DNA of 31,749 bases from CAUZFZ01 sp963579025. GTDB taxonomy: Bacteria; Planctomycetota; Planctomycetia; Planctomycetales; Planctomycetaceae. Made by a program: the position numbers and the translations under genes. The stretch covers positions 1 through 31,749 of the forward strand of contig CAUZFZ010000130.1 of NCBI GenBank assembly GCA_963579025.1. Reading direction: 5' to 3'. This document shows, in pieces, positions 24,891 to 31,749 of this stretch (positions are counted from its first letter, which is position 1; each line of letters starts with the position of its first letter). The notes beneath the pieces are model-generated. The model saw only the letters and a list, made by a program, of their open reading frames with translations, ran no database searches and had not been told where the DNA came from.

Positions 24891-24926
24891 AGCCGACGCG
24901 GCGCGTGCGCCGTGTCGGCTTTTCTT
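24891..24926 (+). terminator. Strong intrinsic terminator after rpsG
   Basis: A 14-base GC-rich stem: 24891-24904 (AGCCGACGCGGCGC) pairs with 24907-24920 (GCGCCGTGTCGGCT) with one wobble, followed by TTTTCTT. It should end the rpoBC-rpsL-rpsG transcript and separate fusA, which then needs its own promoter within 24927-25005. Confidence 0.85.
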
Positions 24927-25005
24927 GTATGGCGATCTGCTGGGTTGTATCGCGATCAGCCGAGCTGACATGGTTGCAACATGTGAGTTGTCAGAGGGCA
25001 AAACT

Positions 25006-27105
25006 ATGACCGCCGGAATGGAACAACTGCGGAATATCGGAATCATCGCTCATATCGACGCCGGTAAGACGACGACGACCGAGCGGATTCTGTACTTTGC
25101 CGGGACGACTCACCGCATGGGGCAGGTCGATGATGGCACAACAACAACGGATTTTGATCCCGAGGAGGCCCAGCGCGGAATCACAATTTACTCCGCGTGC
25201 GTGACGACGACCTGGAAAGACGCGGTCATCAACATCATCGATACGCCAGGTCACGTCGATTTCACCGCGGAAGTCGAACGATCGCTTCGGGTGCTCGATG
25301 GAGCGGTTGTCATCTTCAGTGCTGTGGAAGGTGTCGAAGCTCAGAGTGAAACCGTGTGGCGACAGGCCGATCGCTACAACGTGCCGCGAATCTGCTTCAT
25401 CAATAAGCTGGATCGCATGGGGGCCGACTTCGAGCGGACGTTCGACGAGATCAACACGCGACTGTGCCGAAATGCGGGGCGAGAAAAACATATCGCTGCG
25501 GTGACTGTTCCGCTGCACGTCACAGGCACGGTTGATGGATTCGACCCCGATCGCACGATCGTCGATCTGATCAAACGCAAGTTACTTGTCTTCGCCGACG
25601 AGTCGAAACAATGGGCCGTGAGCGAGCACGATCCGCCGGAGGAACTGGCGGACGGTATTGAGCAATGGCGCACAAAGCTGATTGACACGGTTTGCCTGTT
25701 TGACGACGAAGCAATGGAGCTGTACTTCGAGGAGGGCGATCTGCCGGAAGATCGACTGAAGCGAACAATCCGAGACGCAACACTTCAAGGGCAGTTGACG
25801 CCGGTGTTTACCGGCACGTCGTTGAAGTGTGTTGGGGTCCAGCCCGTGCTGGACGGAGTCGTTGACTATCTGCCCAGCCCGCTCGATCGCCCGCCGGTCA
25901 CCGGGTTCGATCCGTCGGCCAAATCGGACGACAAGCCGCCGGTCAGCCGTAAGCCGGATCCTAAGGCTCCATTCTGCGGGCTGGTCTTCAAAATCGTCTC
26001 TGACAAACACAACGATCTGTACTTCGTCCGCGTGTATTCCGGGACTGTGAAGAACGGTGCCCGGATGCTGAATCCGCGGTCTGGTCGCAAGGAGATGATC
26101 ACGCAAATCTGGCACATCCAGGCCGACTCGCGTGAACGCATCGATCGAGACGAAGCCACTGCCGGCGACATTGTCGGCATCATCGGTCTGAAGGAATCAG
26201 TGACCGGCGACACGCTGTGCGATCAGAAGAACCTGGTTGTGCTTGAGGACATTACGTTCCCAGAGACTGTCATCTCGATGGCCGTCGAACCGGAAACCAG
26301 CGCAGAGAAGGACAAACTGGAGCAGACACTGACGCGACTGGCTCTGCAGGATCCCACCTTCACTGCAGCCGTCGATCAGGACACCGGCCAGACAATTATC
26401 TCGGGCATGGGCGAACTGCATCTGGAAGTCCTGAAGAACCGCATGGAGCGGGACTTCAATCTGATGATTCGCGTGCACAAACCGCGAGTGACGTACAAGG
26501 AGACGATCTCGGCTGAAGTGCAGGTCGAAGGTCTGTTCGATCGAGAGACGTCATCCGGACCGAACTATGCCTGGGTACAACTACGGCTGGTTCCGAAGCG
26601 CGAAGTCGTTGGCGTCGATGTCGAGATGGACCTCGACTTGAAGGCGATGGCTGCGGTGCATCGCGAAACCCTGCGAAACGCCGTGCGTGATGAGGCATCC
26701 ACGGGCATTCAGGGATTCGCCATGACACAACTGGAAGTGCACGTGACCGGATTCAAGGATCAGGCGGGGGTCACGAACGAAACGGCCATTTACGCGGCAG
26801 TAGCCGAGGCATTCCAGGCAGCTCTTCAGCAGGCACAATCTGTCGTGCTGGAGCCACTCATGAAACTGGAAGTTGCGTGCCCGGAAGAATTCGCCGGCGC
26901 GGTCCAGTCGGACCTCAATTCGCGGCGGGCGATGGTGACTGGTTCGGAAAAACGAGGCGACTATTACACAATTGATGCCGAGGTACCGCTCGCCAGGATG
27001 TTCGGATACTCGTCAGGAGTCCGCAGTCAGACTCAGGGGCGAGCGTCGTATTCCATGGAACCTCTGCGATACGCGCCGGCAACTGAGCTGCCAGACTACA
27101 TGTAA
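25006..27105 (+). CDS. fusA: Elongation factor G (possibly the spdEFG1 type)
   Basis: 699 residues. GTPase motifs: AHIDAGKT (15-22), RGITI (57-61, canonical), DTPGH (79-83), NKLD (133-136); then domains II-V with DPTFTAAVDQDTGQTIISGMG, split for length, and HLEVLKNRM. It drives tRNA translocation. ATG 25006 has GAGGG at 24994-24998 with a 7-base gap and is preferred over ATG-like starts further upstream (24925), which would pass through terminator sequence; ATG 25018 is an alternative. The segment GTTTTDFDPEEAQRGITIYSA differs from canonical EF-G (DWMEQEQERGITI) and recalls the spirochaete/planctomycete/deltaproteobacterial paralogue spdEFG1, thought to be the translocase in those groups; assignment is by memory. 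Confidence 0.93.
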   Translation: MTAGMEQLRNIGIIAHIDAGKTTTTERILYFAGTTHRMGQVDDGTTTTDFDPEEAQRGITIYSACVTTTWKDAVINIIDTPGHVDFTAEVERSLRVLDGAVVIFSAVEGVEAQSETVWRQADRYNVPRICFINKLDRMGADFERTFDEINTRLCRNAGREKHIAAVTVPLHVTGTVDGFDPDRTIVDLIKRKLLVFADESKQWAVSEHDPPEELADGIEQWRTKLIDTVCLFDDEAMELYFEEGDLPEDRLKRTIRDATLQGQLTPVFTGTSLKCVGVQPVLDGVVDYLPSPLDRPPVTGFDPSAKSDDKPPVSRKPDPKAPFCGLVFKIVSDKHNDLYFVRVYSGTVKNGARMLNPRSGRKEMITQIWHIQADSRERIDRDEATAGDIVGIIGLKESVTGDTLCDQKNLVVLEDITFPETVISMAVEPETSAEKDKLEQTLTRLALQDPTFTAAVDQDTGQTIISGMGELHLEVLKNRMERDFNLMIRVHKPRVTYKETISAEVQVEGLFDRETSSGPNYAWVQLRLVPKREVVGVDVEMDLDLKAMAAVHRETLRNAVRDEASTGIQGFAMTQLEVHVTGFKDQAGVTNETAIYAAVAEAFQAALQQAQSVVLEPLMKLEVACPEEFAGAVQSDLNSRRAMVTGSEKRGDYYTIDAEVPLARMFGYSSGVRSQTQGRASYSMEPLRYAPATELPDYM

Positions 27106-27182
27106 CGCAGCAGCGGGTCGTATACGTTTCGCTGCGAGGCATCTTCAACGGCTGTCCGCCAAAAAGTATGGGACGCAGTGCA

Positions 27183-27425
27183 ATGGACGATTCCGCGGCA
27201 GACCATGAATTCAACCCGCGAACAGCATCGCCGGCATTGAATCGGGCGATGTCTGATCTGGCAAAAAAATCCGGCCGGCCGGAATCTGAATTCCTGGACA
27301 TACGGCTCGGCGATGCATACCACCTGGCCCGCGAAACGTACGGCGCCGACATGCCCGAATTCTGGAAGGTCTGGAATTCGTGGAATGACGCACCAGAGGA
27401 CCCGGCCCCGTGGGGCGATCTGTAG
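27183..27425 (+). CDS. Small hypothetical protein
   Basis: 80 residues from ATG 27183, or 85 from ATG 27168; neither has a clear Shine-Dalgarno. The sequence is acidic and soluble, with no signal peptide or membrane segment (MDDSAADHEFNP, then a Pro/Trp-rich end WKVWNSWNDAPEDPAPW). I recognise no family. It occupies the 444-base gap between fusA and the membrane protein, and its ordinary composition makes a real gene plausible. Confidence 0.45.
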   Translation: MDDSAADHEFNPRTASPALNRAMSDLAKKSGRPESEFLDIRLGDAYHLARETYGADMPEFWKVWNSWNDAPEDPAPWGDL

Positions 27426-27549
27426 TTTGCCGCGTCCTCGTTTTGCCATGTGGAATTCGTGGTAGTCAGCGCGCGGATCGGTTGGGGGAAGGCAACGGAC
27501 TCGCGATGATTACATCGTCTCACTTCTGCCCGTTCGCGGTAAACGACTT

Positions 27550-29349
27550 ATGTCGCCGAAGTTGATTAGTGGCACTGGAATCGCATCCGGTGTGGAGTCC
27601 GCCCTGGTCGTGATCCTGATCACGGTTGCCGGATGGTCTGCGTTTTCGGATGCAACGCCGCACGTATCGGTGTCGCTGGGTGAGTGGCTTGTCCTGCCTG
27701 CGCGCATCGAAACCACCATCAGCCCTGTTCTGCATTTCGCCCCCGGCACAACTCCACTGCTGCTGATCGTTGCCTGTCTGGCAATTCTGCGTCTCCCGGA
27801 GTCCCGATCAACAGACGCGAGCGTCGCTGCGGTCGGTCGGCTGGCACTGCTGCCGTTGACTGCGTGTGCGATACTGACGACTGATCTGGTCGTGCTGGTC
27901 ATCATCTGGATTCTGCTGGAGGGCGTTCTGGCAGGTGTGTGCCTGCGATCGCAGCGGGATGTGAGCGGATCTGAAGTTGATTGGCGAAGCGCGCCGTTGG
28001 GGATACTACGTCTGTCGAGTGCCTGCCTGCTGGTCGGCGTGCTGGTTGGAGTTTCCCGGTATCACACCACCGACCTGCTGCAGCTCGCACGCAGCGCTGC
28101 TGCGGATGAGCGAGTTGACGCCGCGCAGGTGGTGGCTGGGTTGAGTGCCTGCCTGGCCGGTGCAGCGGCGATTCGGTGCGGGCTGTTTCCCGGAATTCTG
28201 TGGCTTCGCCAGTACTACGTGTCCACGGAACGGCCTGAGCTCAGTGACATACTACTGGTCACAGTTCTTCCGGGCTTCGCGCTGGTTACACACCTGGGTG
28301 CGATCACGGCTACCGTCCCGGACGGCGCCATGCTGATCGGCGGCCTGGGAGCACTGACCCTCATCGTTGTGGCTGCGATCGCCGCGACTCAGACGTCGTT
28401 GAGACTGACAGTCCCGCTGTTGAGTATCTGTGTGGTGGCACTCGGATGCGCAGGGAGTCTCGTGACCGAGCCCGACCACGCAGGCGTGGTCATGCGGAGT
28501 CTGTTGATTCAAATCTCAATGCTGGCGACCGTCCTGCTGCTGTCGTCTGAATTCGAATCTGGTGCGGCCGGGCAGGACACCACTCGATTCAAGGTTATTG
28601 GAATGTGCCGCACTTTCGGAATTGCCGTGCTGATCAGCGGACTGGCTGGACCGAATGCCATCCTGCATCTGATACGCGCCGAAGCTCTGGCCTCGCCGGA
28701 CACACTGACGCTCGGACTGCCGCGAGAACGCGTCTGTAATGTCGTCTGGGCCGCATGCGTTCTGGGACAATGGTTGTTCGCGTTCGCATTGATCAGAGGC
28801 GTGATGCGACAGCGCCATGCGGCTGCGAAAACCGAGGCATCGTCGCGATTGACGTCCGTCCGTGTCGTCATGACCGCCGCAGTGACTGTCGGAGTGATCG
28901 TGGCTGCCAGCCTGATGCCGATGGACCCTGGGTCTCCAGGAGCGCAGCAGTCGGATGCGAAAGTATTCTTCGGCAGTTTCCTGACATTCGGAGTTGCGAC
29001 ACCGGCCGCTCTGCTGGGAGCTGTTGTGGCATGGCTGCTGTACCGATTGCCCGAGTCCCGAGAGTCCACGCAGCCAATTCGCGGGCTGGAATCACTTTGC
29101 CGACTCAGTGGCAATTGGTTCTATCTGGAACACATCTGGAAATTCGGCGTGATGGGCCCGACCCGAGTCGTGTCAATTCTGGTAACTGCAATTGATCGTC
29201 ATCTCATCAGCAGCGGACGCGAAGAGGCGTGGCGATTCTCAGCATCGGGACTGTCAGACGGTATCGAACACCTGCGACGCAGAGGTTCCGTGTACTATGG
29301 ATTGAGCATCATGCTGGTGATTGCCGGCCTGTTACTGGTGTTAAGATAG
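27550..29349 (+). CDS. Multi-pass membrane protein, divergent NuoL/ND5-like proton-antiporter subunit
   Basis: 599 residues with about 14 hydrophobic segments across the length. The central AAIRCGLFPGILWLRQYYVS (~199-218) recalls the FPFHxWLPDA segment of complex I antiporter-like subunits, and the C-terminal SGNWFYLEHIWKFGVMGPTR followed by a paired DRHL segment and a last helix recalls the NuoL C-terminus (FYxDExY...P). The usual LPDAM sequence is lost (WLRQY instead), so proton-channel residues may differ. No other Nuo, Mrp or DabA gene is near. Weak ribosome-binding site before ATG 27550. An alternative is an unrelated planctomycete membrane protein. Confidence 0.45.
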   Translation: MSPKLISGTGIASGVESALVVILITVAGWSAFSDATPHVSVSLGEWLVLPARIETTISPVLHFAPGTTPLLLIVACLAILRLPESRSTDASVAAVGRLALLPLTACAILTTDLVVLVIIWILLEGVLAGVCLRSQRDVSGSEVDWRSAPLGILRLSSACLLVGVLVGVSRYHTTDLLQLARSAAADERVDAAQVVAGLSACLAGAAAIRCGLFPGILWLRQYYVSTERPELSDILLVTVLPGFALVTHLGAITATVPDGAMLIGGLGALTLIVVAAIAATQTSLRLTVPLLSICVVALGCAGSLVTEPDHAGVVMRSLLIQISMLATVLLLSSEFESGAAGQDTTRFKVIGMCRTFGIAVLISGLAGPNAILHLIRAEALASPDTLTLGLPRERVCNVVWAACVLGQWLFAFALIRGVMRQRHAAAKTEASSRLTSVRVVMTAAVTVGVIVAASLMPMDPGSPGAQQSDAKVFFGSFLTFGVATPAALLGAVVAWLLYRLPESRESTQPIRGLESLCRLSGNWFYLEHIWKFGVMGPTRVVSILVTAIDRHLISSGREEAWRFSASGLSDGIEHLRRRGSVYYGLSIMLVIAGLLLVLR

Positions 29350-29435
29350 CTGTTTGCCCCTCAGCCTGAGGTCGAGCATGACGGCGAAGTGACACGCGGT
29401 CGTAGAACGTCTCGTCTCGTCCACGGAATCGAAGA

Positions 29436-30920
29436 ATGACCCGTCCTGACCCGGCAGAATTACCTGCGGATGACACGTCGGCAGCGCTCGCGAGTCCGCG
29501 GCGAATGAACTCATTGCTCATGCTGGCTCTGTGCTTCGCGATACTCAGCATCGGCGGTGGAGCGTTCAAGTTTCTCGAATCGCTCAAGAAGGCTCCAGAA
29601 TTGCGACCCGAGGTCGAGCGAATTCTGAATGTTGAAGTCTTCACGACCGAACCAGCGATCCTGCGAGAGATCGTCGTCGGATTCGGAACGGTACATGCCG
29701 AGCAGGAGGTGACGTACTCCGCCCAGGTTGCGGGTGAGATTGTCACCGCCAGTCCGCAATTGAAAATCGGCGTGTCCGTGACTGGGCCCGGTATCGCGGC
29801 TTCTCCGGACCGGACTCCCTCTGAGTCACGACGCTCCGAGGGCGATTTGCTGCTTTCGATTGACCCGCGGACTTATCAGGAGCAGTACGTCCAGAGTGAA
29901 AACGCGATCGCTGAGGTCGACGCTGAGCTGGCGACTCTGGCGAGTGAGGACACGAATAATCAGCGACTGCTGGTGAAAGTTGAACGAGACTACAAGGAAG
30001 CCCAGACCGAGCACGAACGGATGAAGGAGCTGGCGGCAGATGATTCGATTACGAAGAGCCAACTCTCGAAGTCTCTGCTCGAACTGCAGACGTACGAGGA
30101 ATCGAGAATCCGCATGCAGAATGAGCGTGATTTGATCCCCGCTCGCCGCAAGCAGCTTCAAACGAAACGCGATCGGCTGGAAACTCAGCGAAGCCTGGCA
30201 GCCATTGACGTCAGACGCACCGAGATCTTTCCGCCATTTTCAGGCGTGCTGAGCGACGTGCACGTCGAGAAAGGTCAGTACGTTCAGCCTGGGACGCCGC
30301 TGTTTCACGTCATTCAACTGGATGTTGTCGAAGTCGAGATACCGCTGCACCCGCAGGACTTTGCCAGCGTCGCCGGATTGCTTCGGGCCGGTGGGCAACC
30401 CCGCGTGCGACTCGCAGAGAACGAAACTGGCCAGGCCACGTGGGAAGGTCGAGTGGTGCGTGCCGCGCCGCGAGCCGATTCGCAGACGCGAACCATCAGC
30501 GTCTTTGTTGAGGTCGACAATCGCGAACTCGCATTGCCGTTACTACCTGGAACTTTCGTCCAGGCCAGAATCGAAGGTCCGGAGCTTGCTGAAAGCCTCG
30601 TCGTGCCGCGGGAGGCCATTGTTGGTAATGGACTCGGTCATGGTCATGTGTTCCTGGTTTCAGAAGGCCGGGCTGTTGAACGAGCTATTACAGTCTCTCG
30701 CCGACTGGAAGGACTTGCCTTTATCTCCAGTGGGCTGGCCGTGAGTGACGAGCTGATTCTCACGAATCTTGACGTACTCCGAGCCGACGCTCGTATCGAC
30801 GTGCAGTCGCGAACGAGCCTTGATGACGAACTGGCCGGCGAGCAACTGTTGCGGCGAATCGAGTCGACGACTGCTGTGGCTCGAGGAAGTTTGGACACGC
30901 CGGACTCTGGTGGGTCGTAA
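29436..30920 (+). CDS. HlyD/RND-type efflux periplasmic adaptor subunit
   Basis: 494 residues. N-terminal membrane anchor at ~25-45 (LLMLALCFAILSIGGGAF), then a lipoyl-like half (VTYSAQVAGEIV), a long coiled-coil hairpin (~150-260, with DYKEAQTEHERMKELAADDS), the second lipoyl half (FPPFSGVLSDVHVEKGQYVQ), a beta-barrel region (PRADSQTRTISVFVEVDN, LLPGTFVQARIEGPE) and a membrane-proximal domain (VVPREAIVGNG). This layout is that of membrane-fusion proteins joining an inner-membrane pump to an outer-membrane channel. The anchor sits 86 bases after the NuoL-like gene. No RND or ABC permease lies within the following 830 bases. Confidence 0.85.
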   Translation: MTRPDPAELPADDTSAALASPRRMNSLLMLALCFAILSIGGGAFKFLESLKKAPELRPEVERILNVEVFTTEPAILREIVVGFGTVHAEQEVTYSAQVAGEIVTASPQLKIGVSVTGPGIAASPDRTPSESRRSEGDLLLSIDPRTYQEQYVQSENAIAEVDAELATLASEDTNNQRLLVKVERDYKEAQTEHERMKELAADDSITKSQLSKSLLELQTYEESRIRMQNERDLIPARRKQLQTKRDRLETQRSLAAIDVRRTEIFPPFSGVLSDVHVEKGQYVQPGTPLFHVIQLDVVEVEIPLHPQDFASVAGLLRAGGQPRVRLAENETGQATWEGRVVRAAPRADSQTRTISVFVEVDNRELALPLLPGTFVQARIEGPELAESLVVPREAIVGNGLGHGHVFLVSEGRAVERAITVSRRLEGLAFISSGLAVSDELILTNLDVLRADARIDVQSRTSLDDELAGEQLLRRIESTTAVARGSLDTPDSGGS

Positions 30921-31402
30921 ACGTGTCGCATCGCCCTATTGGGCAACGCTGTGAAGCATTTTCGTAGCCGAAGTCGCCAGACTTTGGCCGTTGGGCGTGA
31001 CTCGCATTCCTCTACGCGGCTGGAGCGTAGCTGGAGCCGGTGTTGTTCTCTCGCGATCCGCCAGGTGTGGTATGCGTCCCAGTCATCGCTGAGTGCAACG
31101 CTGCGTGTGTGGAGCATTGATACGGCTCCCGGAAGCTCCCACCGCATGCCCGTGCCGGGCGCGGTCCGTTTGATGTTCGTGCTCCGACTGCGACACGTCC
31201 TGCTGCGGGAAGGACATCCCGAGACTGCAGACATTGAGGCCCGGTGGCAAAGCATGTCTGGTCATTGCGCCCAGAGTCTGTATCGACTGCTCGGGGAAAC
31301 GTCCTAATCAAATCGTGTAACGCGCCACCGTTAACGATCACCATTGCCCAGGACAACGACTGGGCGTCTTTGATGTCTCCCGTTTTTTGAAGGACGATGA
31401 CC
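30921..31402. other. Gene-free interval with a REP-like hairpin
   Basis: No credible gene: two overlapping open frames on opposite strands (30939-31307 and 31012-31428) have no family features. GCCGAAGT (30967-30974) and ACTTTGGC (30981-30988) form a hairpin with a 6-base loop and one wobble pair; I recall similar motifs in planctomycete spacers, which needs checking. A second small hairpin, GCCCAG (31346-31351) with CTGGGC (31360-31365), lies before the next gene, followed by a weak T-rich stretch. Confidence 0.5.
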
Positions 31403-31749
31403 ATGAAACTCAATTTCCAACTGACCACGTTACTCCTGACATTGACCGTCGGTCTGGCACAGACTGCGTTGGCTCAGGAATCCGCCCGGGCCGTCGTCTG
31501 GTGCGTCACGACGTCCAGCAAAGCCAAATCGCTCGAAAAGGCGAGGGAAGCCCACAAGGCGCTGCTGGAGGGATTGCGCGAGCAACAGACCCTCCTGAAG
31601 GTCGAGGACGAAGACATCTTTATCGACTCACCGGAATTGCACCGCATCATGTACCGGACGAGACCGGGGGGATACGAATTCCGGCAGACGGTCTATCTGC
31701 GTCTGGAGATAGGCGTGCAAAACGGACCCACTTCGGCGTCGAAATCGGA
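31403..31749 (+). CDS. Secreted protein, possibly SIMPL (DUF541) domain; incomplete at window end
   Basis: Reads MKLNFQLTTLLLTLTVGLAQ then TALAQESARAVVWCVTT: a signal peptide with likely cleavage after ALA (about residue 24). The rest, 92 residues to the window edge, is charged: SLEKAREAHKALLEGLREQQ, then VEDEDIFIDSPELHR and a Tyr-rich strand region. The rhythm (beta strand, helix with repeated Ala/Lys, short DxD-like strand, then strand ending VYLRLE) resembles SIMPL-domain proteins, but this is tentative. AAGGA at 31390-31394 with an 8-base gap supports ATG 31403. No stop before the end, so the C-terminus is missing. Confidence 0.7.
   Translation, partial: MKLNFQLTTLLLTLTVGLAQTALAQESARAVVWCVTTSSKAKSLEKAREAHKALLEGLREQQTLLKVEDEDIFIDSPELHRIMYRTRPGGYEFRQTVYLRLEIGVQNGPTSASKS

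Noticed and set aside
30939..31428. Overlapping open frames on both strands before the last gene
   Set aside because: They contradict each other and neither has recognisable features or a good start signal.

Overview
The window looks like a chromosomal segment from a planctomycete (phylum Planctomycetota, probably Planctomycetaceae-like). The reasons are the planctomycete-style RNA polymerase and EF-Tu sequences, a C-terminal fragment of the PVC-type putative heme-binding domain, the remnant of a planctomycete-type sulfotransferase, and moderately GC-rich codon use. This assignment comes from recognising sequence families, not from a search.

Layout. Positions 1-396 hold the decayed 3' end of a heme-binding-domain gene. 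Positions 397-1159 are gene-free and rich in inverted and direct repeats. Positions 1160-8288 form a tight accessory operon that looks like a DNA-modification/anti-phage cassette: an MmeI-like adenine methyltransferase split by a frameshift, a RhuM-family protein, an SF2 DExH helicase and a T5orf172/GIY-YIG nuclease-like protein. Each joint is overlapping or nearly so. The helicase start region contains three perfect copies of an 11-nt repeat that put the coupled start codon out of frame with the body of the gene, a classic layout for phase variation or for recent inactivation. Positions 8289-8896 hold fragments of broken genes (a signal-peptide ORF with no normal start codon and a sulfotransferase tail).

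From 8897 to 27105 is conserved core: tRNA-Thr(TGT), tRNA-Tyr(GTA), tRNA-Gly(TCC), tRNA-Thr(GGT), tuf, rpmG, tRNA-Trp(CCA), secE, nusG, rplK, rplA, rplJ, rplL, rpoB, rpoC, rpsL, rpsG and an EF-G gene. This is the bacterial tufB-secE-rpoBC block joined to a str-like block, with tuf at the tRNA end instead of after fusA. Unusual points are the long spacers (606 bp between rplL and rpoB), a strong terminator between rpsG and fusA, a non-canonical switch I in EF-Tu, and Arg at S12 position 88.

From 27168 to the end are a small hypothetical protein, a large membrane protein resembling a divergent NuoL/ND5 subunit, an RND-type periplasmic adaptor without an adjacent pump, a gene-free stretch with a REP-like hairpin, and the start of a secreted protein cut by the window end.

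The best candidate for an undescribed system is the four-gene cassette at 1160-8288, together with its possible repeat-driven on/off switch.
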